Assembly (NCBI RefSeq): GCF_032854445.1
Contig: NC_088295.1
Coordinates: 33,140,510-33,204,509 of the forward strand
DNA length: 64,000 nt
From: Liolophura sinensis
Lineage: Eukaryota; Mollusca; Polyplacophora; Chitonida; Chitonidae
Direction: 5' to 3'
The notes beneath the pieces are model-generated. The model had not been told where the DNA came from and did not search any database. It saw only the letters and a program-made list of their open reading frames with translations. Each line of letters starts with the position of its first letter. The stretch's first letter is position 1. Below, piece after piece: positions 34,831 through 46,547 of this stretch. The translations under genes were made by a program, and so were the position numbers.

Positions 34831-35380
34831 AATTAACTAGTCGCATATAGAGGGGGTCTATCTCACTGGTTGAATGTCGTCTTCTTTACATCTCATGGTT
34901 TGTTTTACGGGGAGTTGTGATTTTAAAGAACGACATTGACACACAACACACACAATTTTCTGGCCGACCGTAAAGTCAAGCAATCATCATTGTTGAGCGA
35001 AATTACTAAATTTGATTTTTTATTCCGTTATTGTAGGTCATTTCCAATATGAACATTGTTATTTCCTAATTGTGTTTTGTTGGTACACGACGAATTGCAT
35101 TTCACCTAAAACACATCCTTACAGTTTACTTCACCACAAAAACGCTGAAAATGGCTGTCATTGACTCGATAGCCGTAGGAAATTTTGCATGATAACCGTT
35201 AGGGTGATGCTAAACTGATGGCAAAAAGAAACAGGGTGAGTGAAGTTTGATATATTGAAAAGACCAAAGACTTTAGAAAGTCTTGAGTAAGAACGGACAA
35301 AGCAGCCATCAAATCATTTTACAAGTGAACAAACAGAGCAAGGGTAGAAAAATAGCCATTCCGTCTTGGTTAACAACAGA
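34831..35380. other. Short intergenic stretch, nothing recognised
   Basis: No recognised feature between the A-rich tract and the Tc1-type transposon. Confidence 0.45.
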
Positions 35381-36558
35381 CAGAGTATACAAAAAGTTGA
35401 TTATTTTTAAAATCAGTCATTATCAAAACCAATCAATATCGCGTGTGGCCACCCCTTGCTTCAATGCATGCGAAATCTCTCTGACGCATAGAAAAATGTC
35501 AGTCGTCTGATGAGATCACGTGGGAATCGTTGCAATTCATCTTGGAGTTTGAACGCCAGTTCTTGTCGGTTGGTTGCAAGGTGTGGCCGTTGTCTTACTC
35601 GACGACCCATGGCATCCCAAAGGTGTTCTATGGGGACATATCTGGAGAACGTGCAGGACACGGCAAGACGTTGCCGTCGTTGGCGTCCAGGAAGTTCTGC
35701 ACAACTCGAGCTGTATGGGGTCTGGCGTTGTCATGCTGGTACAGGACACCACTTGGCGGCTGTTGAAGGAATGGCAGGACAACAGGACGTAGAATTTCAT
35801 CCACGTAACGTTCAGCTGTTAGGCTCCCGTAAATGATGACCAGTGGTGTCCGTTCCTCTCCACAAATCACACCCCACACCATCACGCTGCCGCCACTAAA
35901 CGGTTCCACCTCCTGGACGTATGATTCAGCCGTTCGTTCACCTCATCGACGGTAAACTGGCTGTCTGACTTCGGCTCGGAACAGGCAGAAGCGGCCTTCA
36001 TCCGTGAAAACAACACGTTGCCAATCACGTCGCTGCCAACGACGTGCAATTCGAGCCCATGGCAGCTTCTGGCGACGATGTTCGGCTGTCAACAACTGCC
36101 CTATGAATGGTCGATAGGCCCTAGTTCCGTGAGCCATGAGTCTCCTGGACACGGTCTGCCGACTGACCCGGTGACCTAATGCATTGATTGACGGTGACGT
36201 CAGTCAAGAAGCGGTTCCTCAGGTGTAAGGTGCGCAGGTATCCGTCTTCTCTGGGCGTAGTTACCCTAGGCCTGCATGTTCTTGGTTTGTCCGATGTCTG
36301 CCCTGTCTGTCTGTAACGTTGCATCAAGTTTGACACAGCAACACGAGAGAGCTGAAGGTCCTTGCAATGTGGGAAGGGGTAGCTCCCATCTATACCATAC
36401 CCAGGGGCCTATCGTGTTGTTCTGGAGTCGGTCGAGGCATTACTTTGGTGGTTTTTTAGTCAGTGTGCAAGTCCAGCACACTGTGTGTAACGTTTTTATA
36501 CACCTATTACATGTGCAGTGGCGACCATCCATGATTTTTCAACTTTTAGTTGTCTCAA
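35381..36558 (-). mobile_element. Tc1/mariner-type transposon, inactive
   Basis: The element contains a broken DD34E transposase and candidate terminal inverted repeats. The left end CAGAGTATACAAAAAGTTGA (35381-35400) and the reverse complement of 36539-36558, TTGAGACAACTAAAAGTTGA, agree at 14 of 20 positions. The total length of about 1.2 kb is typical of the group. No clean TA target duplication was found at these ends. Confidence 0.65.
35433..36440 (-). pseudogene. Tc1-type DDE transposase, frameshifted
   Basis: The reading starts at an ATG at 36438-36440 (MPRPTPEQHD) and ends at TGA 35433-35435 after a conserved ACIEARGGHTRY tail, spanning about 336 codons, the family norm. The N-terminal helix-turn-helix region (RYRQTGQTSDKPRTCRPR) is interrupted by an early stop and a frameshift. 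The catalytic text is present: first Asp in VVFTDEGRF, second in YQHDNARPH, and Glu in PIEHLW, with 34 residues between the last two. Breaks are a TGA where CGA is expected after PVYRR, a missing C in SPDMSP/IEHLW, an extra T in the LTF/SMRQR segment, and an N-terminal shift near 36150. It cannot make an active enzyme. Confidence 0.9.
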
Positions 36559-36849
36559 AACAAATTCGTGTGGGCGTATATGACGCTTGTCGCACATGGG
36601 GATATGCTTCGTACAATGTTTTCCTACAATAATTTGGTATTAAGTTGCTGAAAAGGCTGATTAAACTTAACCCACTGACTCGTACAGTTTGGCCGTCAGT
36701 TTAGATTTTTTCTCCATACTTAACAACCTGACTTTACTGCTAGTTTTCCCTCCACAACATTTCCTATGGTGTTTCCTCTGGCTCTCCACTTTGACCTTTC
36801 CTTGACTTTTCCCCTTGTGTTCCCAACAAGCACATGAATATTGTGATAC

Positions 36850-37112
36850 CATGTCAGGTGTGTGTATATATACTCTGTCTTCATGCCCATGCCACCAAAG
36901 TGCTGCCGCCACTGAGGTATCATGCCGAAGGCAGCGGACGTGACACCCAACACAGTCACATTATACTGAAACCGAGCCAACCAGTCCAGTTTCCTTGCTC
37001 TAGCCTTAAAGTGCTGAGCGCCAAGGAACGAGTACCATTATTAATGTTTTTGGTATGACCCGACTTCGAGACGGACGCTCTAACCATTAAGCCACCGAAG
37101 TGGTCTATCACG
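36850..37112 (-). repeat. tRNA-derived SINE, second family
   Basis: On the minus strand the head reads CCACTTCGGTGGCTTAATGG then TTAGAGCGTCCGTCTCGAAG, a clear A-box and anticodon region, but the B-box segment is deleted before TCGGGTCATACC. The body contains TTGGCGCTCAGCACTTTAAG and a TATAATGTGACTG segment. This family is widespread in bivalves (general knowledge). The truncated element at 6849-7085 shares its body. Confidence 0.75.
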
Positions 37113-40054
37113 ATAGTGTATTCTAGTCCTCATAACCCTTTATATACCCAAAGCTCAAGTATATTTCACTGATGTTTTGCGGTGTGTGGCTGGGACAAAA
37201 CAGGCATAAGGGACACCATGACATTAAACCATGCGTATATGTTGTCCAGTTGCAGATGACTGTTCCAGACATGTAACTTCTCTTATTATCATTGCTCAAA
37301 ATAATTTATAGCATAATATATGTTCATTATCTTACATGTGTACAGGTACACTTGATAATACTTGCTGAAGAAATGTTAATAAAAGAAACACCGTTCACTT
37401 AATACTTCCTCAGGACACTCCATTTTTTATTTTCGTTACACTATCCAACCGGTTACATTTGGAGGCCATTTCCAAGCAGTCGATATGGCAACTGTGGGCC
37501 CTGTAGCTGAGTATTTGTGATGGGAAGTACCCCCTGGTGTGAAGATAACGTCAAGGTTCTGTCTCTGGAGATTCCGGACGTGGCTACATTAACCTCAATT
37601 CAGACTTTAATCATCTGTACTAATCTACCTCTCTGCAACATTAAATGTAGCCTGGTAACAGCCTAAACGAGATAAGTTTATATTCAGGCATGTGTGTGTG
37701 TAGCAGGTCTAAAAACAACCGGTGTCAGCGAGTGAATTCCCTGGGAAACTATAGTGAGAGATGCCGTACTCAAAACGTGGACAATATAATGGCCTCATCT
37801 TCGACATTAAAGGTTTCATTAATTACCTCCTTAAACAATACTCGCATTACTGACCAATTCCCCGTGTTATTTATAGGACAATCCTAATCTACATTATTGT
37901 AAGCTTTCATTTTCCAAACATCTTTTTAGTGGGTGAATCTGGGACAAATATCACAGAAATTCTTCTTTACGTCCTCAAATGGCTACACAGTTGGTATATA
38001 ACGTGTCTAGTGTTACCGTGTTTGCATATGACACTTATACATGAAGACAAATGGATCTTTTTATGTGTTTACCAGTTATTATGACCGCTACAGCCTTTAT
38101 ATTAACCAATGCAGTTAGCGTTTCTATTGTATATGTTGTCAATATGTTGGGTGTAACATTATCAGTTGTTACACCCGTTATATCTGCGCGAAAGTCAATA
38201 GTCATTAGGCTTAGTGTTTCAATTCATCTAAATGACAAACAGTTGTTGACGGTAGTGAGAGGTTGTGAGAGTTTGTGCAGAAATTGTGGCATTGCTGTGC
38301 TATCCCACAAACAATGAGAAACAAATTCTGCTTTATTATTTTGTATCGTGAAACGTCAATATTTTGGAATACTGTCACAACCGTCTGCATCTAGCGTGGA
38401 TTTGTTTACTTTTCTCAATGAAGTTCTTAGATGTGACTGAGGTCATGCGTGCTTCACGTTTTAGCAGGGATCCAAAACATGATCTATCACAGGCGCGGTC
38501 CAGGCACGTGGTACATCTTTTGTTTAGATTCAAAAGTAATCATATCTGCTAATGGCGCGTTACAGGTTGTCTGTGGCAAGTGTGTCCACTGTCAATGACA
38601 ACCGCGTGGACCTGAAATTTTGAAATAAATTTGTCCAGATTAACCTGCAGTGCGACCTCGCCGTAGTTATATAACATGTAATTAAGAATAAAGTCGATGG
38701 AGCATACATATTTCGATACGCGGCCAGTCGAAGTTTATATTATTTCATATAATGACAGTTGTCCTGGCACACAATTGCACGCTGGGATAGACCAATTTAT
38801 TCATGTCTAACATGACGTTCTTCTAATAACAGAGCGAGCTGAGGTGATTAATTTCGAGCCGGTAGCGGCATGCATACAGGTCACGCGTGCCCGGAAGCAC
38901 AGTTACTTTACCACTGATTACCTCACCGTTCTTTAGCTGAACAAATTGGACATCATTAGACGTCGGTTGTTTTCTTTTTTGTCTAATGCTAAAGCCTCCT
39001 AAAGAGTCGCGTGTCAACAATTCACTTGGTTTCTTCCATATGTGCTTGCGTGATTTTCGTCCGTTGCTAATAGATGAAATTTCAATGTGAAATTCTCGAA
39101 AGCTCAGGTTCAGATGCATTTTCTTACAAGATCTAATTAGAAATTTGACAACTGTCTCAGAAAAAAAAAACTACCAATTCTTGAAACAAAATATGTGTAA
39201 CACTAATGCATATGTGGAGCTCCACAAGCCTAATCATTCAAACTGTCCATTCAGTACGACATGGGAAGATGATTCAGGACGCAGACCTAGTAAGGACGCG
39301 GTTCCCGTGTCCATTTAGCAGTTTTCAGTGTGAAAATTCAGCAATACGGAATGTTTCGTAAGCAGCATGCGTTCACGCAATCTCAATATCTTTTTCGCAG
39401 TACACCCAAGACGTCATTTGCCGGCTATATTACGTCAGGTATTGTGATTATCAGCAGAGTTTTTAACCTCAGGCAATATGATCTGTTCGTGATATTTATC
39501 TAAGCCTTTATGTATCCTAGCCGAGTTTATTCAACAGGAAGGTAATCTAATGGCTTGAGATGCGCTAGACACTGACCTTTGCGGTTGCGAACTCAGAGTT
39601 AACTCTCCGTTGCGAGACGTAAAGAACAGTGGTTTTACTGTGCTTTGCAATAACCGCAACTTCAATCCATAAAATTGGCCGCAGTCGTGTAGGCGATACG
39701 CGGCAATTTCTCCTCCCATGTAAGACCCCAAAATCATCATGGTTGTTTTATTAAAACCTCTGCTAAGAAAATATATGACAAATAAAATAGATTTCGTTCG
39801 AACATAGGATTTAACCAGTGTCACTAACGGAGGCATGGGAGAAGCTAACAATTTTAACAAAGACTGCCCCTATCTAAAATATATTATTTTTTGTTGTGTC
39901 TTAGGTGTATTTACTTTTGTGGTTCTCTGGAAAATACTTTTTGTTCAGCGGGCTTATTGGGCTTATGTGATATTTTCAATGCTTAATTGACTTGTCTGAA
40001 GACGAAATATTTTTTCTTAGCACTATATACATGTATAAAAATATAATAATAGGT
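37113..40054. other. Intergenic stretch, no supported gene
   Basis: Minus-strand open frames of 98 codons (38823-39119) and 109 codons (39531-39860) look somewhat protein-like, with basic and hydrophobic patches, but match no family I recognise and lack convincing splice context. Other open frames are short. Confidence 0.4.
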
Positions 40055-40735
40055 TGGTGATACTGTACCCAGTGAGGTCGTGATGTTATACCCAGTGATG
40101 TTGTGGTATTGTACCCAATGATATAGTGACATTGTACCCAGTGATGTCGTGATATTGTACCCAGTCATATCGTGGCATTGTACCCATTGTTGCCGTGACA
40201 TTTTACCCAGTAATGTCGTGATATTGTACCCAGTGATGTCGTGACATTGTACCCAGTGAAGTCGTGATATTGTACCCAGTGATATTGTCACATTGTATCC
40301 AGTGATGTCGTGATATTGTACCCAGTGATATTGTCACATTGTATCCAGTGATGTCGTGAGATTGTACCCAGTGATGTCTTTGCATTGTACCCAGTGATGT
40401 CGTGATATTTTACTCAGTGATGTCGTGATATTTTATCCAGTGATGTCTTGATATTGTACCCAGTGATGTCGAAATGTTGTAACCAGTGATGTCGTGATAT
40501 TGTACCCAGTGATGTCTCGATGCTGTACTCAAAGATGTAATGTTGCACCCAGTTATGTCTTGATACTGTACCCAGTAATGTGGCGATGTTGTACCCAGTG
40601 ATGCCGTGATATTTCATGCCATGAAATTGCACCCAGTAATGTCGTGATATTGCACCAGGCGATGTCGTGATATTGCCTCCAGTGATGTCGTGATATTGCA
40701 CCGAGTCATGTCATGATGTTGCGCCTAGTGATGTT
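40055..40735. repeat. 23-bp minisatellite, about 29 copies
   Basis: Units of TGATGTCGTGATATTGTACC plus CAG repeat every 23 bases with frequent single-base variants (for example TGATATTGTCACATTGTATC). A few units near 40530-40640 are shortened or fused. The open frames on the minus strand arise from the repeat. Confidence 0.93.
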
Positions 40736-43065
40736 GTCTTTACCACAAATGTGCTGCTGCACGCTAAACCCGTGCTACATCAAATGTACTTTTTGTATGG
40801 CGACTTGTTGACTACCCTTGTATTCCGGTACAAACGTTGTTTGCTGCATTCAGTTTGATGATTACAATTTTTTTCTGATGAAACAGAAATCGACTAAGAA
40901 TGTGTGACTATGTCATTCACTTTAGCAAAACATCTAATGCATGTTGAAGACTAGAACTTGGTGATTTGCCAGTTTTCAACAGTCAAATTGTATAATATAC
41001 AATAATAACAATCAAACAGTAGAACATTGAAGGAAAGAAAAACAATCATGACGTCGACTTTGCACAATTTTGCACTATTATTTATCGCATATCGTGCATG
41101 TCGGAAGTGACGCAACACGCACACAAGACGACGTGGCATCGCTTTATCAGTAAATATGAAAGTTTACCGTTGCAGATAAAACAGAGGGAACACTTTTGGG
41201 TGGTTTAAATGAACTTTATATTCAGCTGAATAGTCATACGTTATTATAAACTACTGTCACACAACAGTGTTTTAATGGAATAGTCGAGACAAAAAAAGTT
41301 GCTAAAAACATAAATACATTAAGTAAAAGTTGAAGAACCAAAATCTTGTTTCAAATTCAGCAGAGTTATTTTGTACAGGTGACTTTGATGGAGGAAGGCA
41401 TTGTTTGGAAATTCAAAGATTTAATTCTAGTGTCACTCAAACGACATGCCTTTGAGTCGTATTTTTCTTAGATGTAACAATAATTTATTGAGTGTACATT
41501 TTTGTAAACTGCAGACTATGTACACAAAGACATCTGGTCTCATATGAAGTTGTAAATTTGGCACGTTCTTAATTGACTGGATGCCACCTTCCGCGCTCGA
41601 ATTGACCACTCTATCAGTAGATGTCGCAGGCTGTTTTTCTCTGGCAAATATTCAAACGCTTGGCTGAAAATGAGTCTGACGGTTTCGATTATTTGGGTCA
41701 AAAGGAATTCCGCTCACGTAACTGTGGCTTTGACAACGGCTTTGTCATGATCTACGACACTCGATGGAGGACAGCGATAAAGCTCTTTTCCTATTCACAC
41801 ATTAATCTGACAACTACGCTGATCATACTAAACCGGTCTGGCTCCGCACCTCTCTCTTTGGTGGGTTGATCACACGTCAGATAGCAGGACCGCTCGGAGT
41901 CTGAGATCGAGCTATCCGACCGAGAGACCATTGGCTCTCATAATCAATTCCATTGCGCGATTCCATCCCGTTGACTCGGGCAGAACATAGAAATGTGCGG
42001 TGGACAGCTTACAAATAGTCTGTCTCTTTTTCCTGTAATAGACACGTGTGCGTTTAGATTCGAGCTTGTATACAAATGCATTCACATGTATTCATCACTA
42101 AATATATGTCATGATGATGATGGAAAGGCGCCATGAATGTTCTAGGTGAAGGAATGAAACCGTATCAAAGTAATATACCATGCTAGTGTGTTAATTATTC
42201 ATAAACATCAACAAATCAAAGCCATATTTGAGAGCCGGGTGATACTGAGGAATTCAAAGTTGACTATTTTTGGCTATTATTGTTAGACAGCGAACACAGG
42301 AGAATAAATGTGTGTTCTTAGAACACCGTGACTGGATGAGTAATTATTCCTGACAAATTTGATGTGTTGCTGCGCGGTGGAACTGTATAAATATTCTCGC
42401 AGCTGTCGGTGACACACCCCTCTACCTACTACTATACATGTAACTCATTTTACACCCATAACCATTACACCCATAACCATTCACATTTCAATTTTCATAT
42501 AAAACGCCCCACAGTCAACACACGCATGTACATCCACAATCCACTGATTCATACATATACATATATATATATACATATATATATTCACACATATACTCAC
42601 ACACGCACACATTAAAAAACATAAACCTCCACAGCATATTTATTCATGAAACACTTTGCTGCAGTTCACAGTTATGGAATGCTTTTTGGATATTATTTCT
42701 TTTGCTCCTTTGTCTTTTTTCATCTTTTCTGCTTGTTGCAAGCATTATTTTGTACACAGGCTTGATTTCGGTATAAATATGCTTTTGTTTTTCATGAACC
42801 GTAGACGAATGGATATTAAACTAAAATGTTGAAGCCCCGGGTAAGTGACCTCTGAGTCGGTGGGTTTTATTCCGATCAGCTGTTTATTAATTTTGTGAAA
42901 GATTTCATCGGTCAACCCCAATTCAGGAATTTGACAGGAGTTGTCTCAGGGGACGAGGCTTATCAGGGTTGGTGTGGCCTGGGATCGCAAATCTGGGGAC
43001 AGTGACGTCATGTCAAACGTGAGGCTTAACATGTAAGTAAATGAAAAATTAATTGTGGACTGTAC
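40736..43065. other. Intergenic stretch, nothing recognised
   Basis: No supported gene. It contains an 82-codon open frame at 41621-41869 without recognisable motifs, a duplicated 15-base TACACCCATAACCAT at about 42452-42482, and a TA/CA microsatellite at about 42550-42610. Confidence 0.45.
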
Positions 43066-44110
43066 CCCCCACATCACACATGATTCAGAAACATTTACAC
43101 CACAAATCATTATGGACATCTATTCATGAACATCCGCACCAGACATGCCGGTACTGATGATCATCCGCAGTACACATACTCATGAACATCTACACAACAC
43201 ATGCTCATGAGCATTCACAATACACATATTTACCAGTACCCATGAACATCCACAACAAAAATACTAACGAACAACCACACTACAAATACTTAAGAGCGCC
43301 CTCAACTACACATACCGGTACCCATGAACATCTGCACCACACATACCAGTATTCATGAGGATCCACAACACATTTATGAACTTCCGCACCGCACTTAGTG
43401 GTACTCATGAACATCCACATTACACAGCCATGAACACGCACAGTACACATACACATGAACATCCACACCACACACACTCATGAACTTCTACACCACACAC
43501 AGTGGTACTCATGAACACTCACAATACACAGTCATGAACACGCACAGTACACATACACATGAACATCCACACCACACACACTCATGAGCTTCTACACCAC
43601 ACTCATGAACACTCACAATACACAGTCATGAACACGCACAGTACACATACCCATGAACATCCACACCACACACACTCATAAACATCTGCACCAGACATAC
43701 CGGTACTGATGACCATCTACAGTACACATACTCATGAACATCCACAATACACAGTCATGAACACCCACAACACAATATACCGATGAATATCCACAATACG
43801 CATATTCAAGAAAATCCACAATACAGAGTCATGGACATCCACATGAAACACATTCATGAACATCCACACCACTCATACTCAAGAACATCCACACTACACA
43901 TACCCATGAACATCCGCGCCTGACATACCGGTACTGATGATCATCCACACCACACATACTCATGAACATCAACAGTACACATACTCATGAACATCCACAG
44001 CACACACGTTCATGAACATCTACAACACACATACCGATGAACATCGACAGCTACCCTTACCTCTACTCTTGAATATCCACTATAGACCATTCTCTTGAAC
44101 GTACCTCGGC
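43066..44110. repeat. CA-rich degenerate minisatellite
   Basis: CTCATGAACATCCACACCAC and ACACATACTCATGAACATCC type units repeat with periods of about 22-28 bases and many indels. A longer composite, ACAGTCATGAACACGCACAG followed by TACACATACACATGAACATC, recurs near 43426, 43526 and 43620, suggesting higher-order amplification. Confidence 0.85.
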
Positions 44111-45397
44111 TTCAGGTCAAATGGCTTACTAAGACGTCGACATACCGCATAAACGGTTACATATAAACATCCTCAGCTCAGATACCCATAAATCTCAATC
44201 CTCCAAATATAATTACAACTTGCATAAGAAAGAAATCTCACTCCACAATTCCAACATCCATACTCTAGAACATTTGCCCAAACTATCAAATCATCTAATC
44301 AGTATCGATGAACATCCACCCAAATGCCTTCTTAATGAATGAGGTGGACGTAGATGAGGCTATTCGTTTGACATCGTGCGATTCGTGTGCTGGACATGCA
44401 TTACCTTTATAAAGTATTGGTGAACTCATCACAAGAACGGTCAAAGGGACGTAATACATTTCATCCGCTTAACTCAATTCAGGTTTCCCGTAAATATTTC
44501 GCACCACACTTATGCAGTTTCCAAATAGGCTTATTTGGTGAGTTCTGCTATGGAGAGCTAAAGGTTGATGGCTTTCATTAACACAAAATAAATTTGTATG
44601 GTGATTGTTCTCCATAAATGCTTCCATCTTGCTTTGTCATCTTATATAATTGGGACAATGAGCGCTATCTGGTCGCCAATTCTGACGCTTCCGGTGTCTC
44701 CAGTCACCTAATCCTAATACTTCTACCTTGAAAACTGGAAAACTGGAAAACATGTGTGGTTTAGGGTGTACATTTGTGTTTGTTATTCGTTTGTAGTTAT
44801 TTTTTAATCCAGGCAAATATGTAAATGTTCTCAATCTTAGAAAAACATCGCTATTTTGTCCCCAAATGAAATCTGGATACACTAATAGTAATAATTTAAC
44901 CGGATCTTGTCGAGACACAACCTAATTTCCACTCTTTCACTGAGATTTGTGGTTTTGCCTTACAATTTTATTTTTTGTTTATTTCGGTCTTTTTTTTTTG
45001 CAGACTCTGCTTTTCACTCATCTATGCCTTAACAATGCAAAACACTGACAGTGGCTAAACATAGTAAATATTCAGCCGAAATGCAAACACTGAAGGCAAA
45101 TCAAAATGACAGCAACAAAGGGGGTTAACTCTAACAACCTAATCTCTACGACTGTGTCACTGCGTGGAATTTGTTGATTACGCCGCTGCCATTGTTCGCG
45201 GAGCCTTGGTAATAATGTGCGGTTGACAAAATTGCTGTGATGTTTTGTACAGTCTAACGTTTAAGTAATACCACCTGTGTTCATCCAACATGGTGTGTGC
45301 ATGTATGTGCACATATGTTTGTCACCGGAAGAAAAGTCCTAAACCTTCGTGGCATTGCTAATTCCATGACCAGTAAAAATGATCGCCATCATATCTG

Positions 45398-45483
45398 GAA
45401 AATTTTTGAGCATGGTGTCAAACAGTAATTAAATGGATAATAAATAACTTTAAAAAATGAATAAATACATAAGTAAATAAAAA
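45398..45483 (+). repeat. SINE tail fragment
   Basis: ATTTTTGAGCATGGTGTCAA followed by an AAATGAATAAATACATAAGT-type tail matches the 3' end of the common SINE in sense orientation. Confidence 0.45.
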
Positions 45484-46227
45484 AAATCAAGGTCCAGTTT
45501 GAACCAACGTCACAAGTTATTATTACTAAAACGAAACTTGCCATGGATATTCCGCCAAACGCTTTTACTTCAGTAAGTTTCTTGAATTTCACACTTCAGT
45601 TACAGGATCTCTGCCGCTCTACTGTATAATTAACTGTAACTGCTTTTCAAACTAAGGCAATGGGATGTATGATGTATCGTGTTCAACAAAAGCCTCACGT
45701 TCGATTTTGGGTAGATATTTGCTGTGAAAAGGTAAGCGATATAGGCCTACACATTTCGATTAACGACGACTTAATCTATAAGTCAACAAAAACACAGCTA
45801 TTTTACATTTATGCTATACGATGTGAGATTCCTAAAAACGACGATCGTTATTCACCTTGACTTCGAAGAGTCATTTAAAATCTGTATTCTGTAGGACCTA
45901 ATTTGAACGATGTTCAAGCGAGTGTCGTTTTTTTTTCTTTTACAACTGTTTGGAATAAATGGTAAGATGCTCACTTTTGCAGAATTAAAGCACAACCATC
46001 TGAAACAGAAACTACAGCACATACCATAACAAAATAGCAAAAGTGCATTTTGTGTGACAAGTTCATCATGTTTCCACGAACATATGGCGTAAACACGTAT
46101 CAAATAAACAAATCAATAAATCAGTGGATTACATGTATAATTTTGCATATGCCCACAAGAATGCTGGGACAGTCATAATAATACACATTTATGGTTATAA
46201 TATTCTATATTCCAGGTGTGTTAGCAG

Positions 46228-46322
46228 TATGTGGATTATCGGGGGTTTCCTACCACCGTGGTATACGGTATAACGACGTGGTATAAGTGAAATATAAAAC
46301 AATAAAATAAGTAAATAAATTC
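46228..46322 (+). repeat. SINE fragment, diverged
   Basis: GGGGGTTTCCTACCACCGTG and GACGTGGTATAAGTGAAATA followed by an ATAAAATAAGTAAATAAAT tail match the body and tail of the common SINE with a deletion. Confidence 0.5.
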
Positions 46323-46496
46323 CCACAGCGTTTATATGACACAATCGCAATATCATGCACAGGTGCATGGGAGTCTTCAGTAGCCTATCAATGATCGGTT
46401 ATTTACCTCCAGGCAGTTCAATTTCCTGCACCCATAAAACTCAACTCCATCGTATGGGTGAAAAATGCTTAAAACAATATATGAAATCAGTATACT

Positions 46497-46547
46497 CATC
46501 GGTGGGTTTTGCTCATCGGTGGGTTTTGCTCATTGATGGGTTTTGTT
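46497..46547. repeat. 17-bp triplication
   Basis: CTCATCGGTGGGTTTTG occurs twice in direct succession, then a third time as CTCATTGATGGGTTTTG. Confidence 0.85.

Noticed and set aside
35510..35836. 108-codon plus-strand frame
   Set aside because: It is the antisense of the Tc1 transposase, which explains the region fully.
38823..39860. Two protein-like minus-strand frames as a hypothetical gene
   Set aside because: No recognised motif, no convincing splice sites linking them, and lengths near chance for this composition; left only as a remark in the region entry.
39983..40701. Minus-strand open frames of 60-102 codons in the 23-bp array
   Set aside because: The unit length is not a multiple of three and all frames read through; this is a tandem-repeat artefact.
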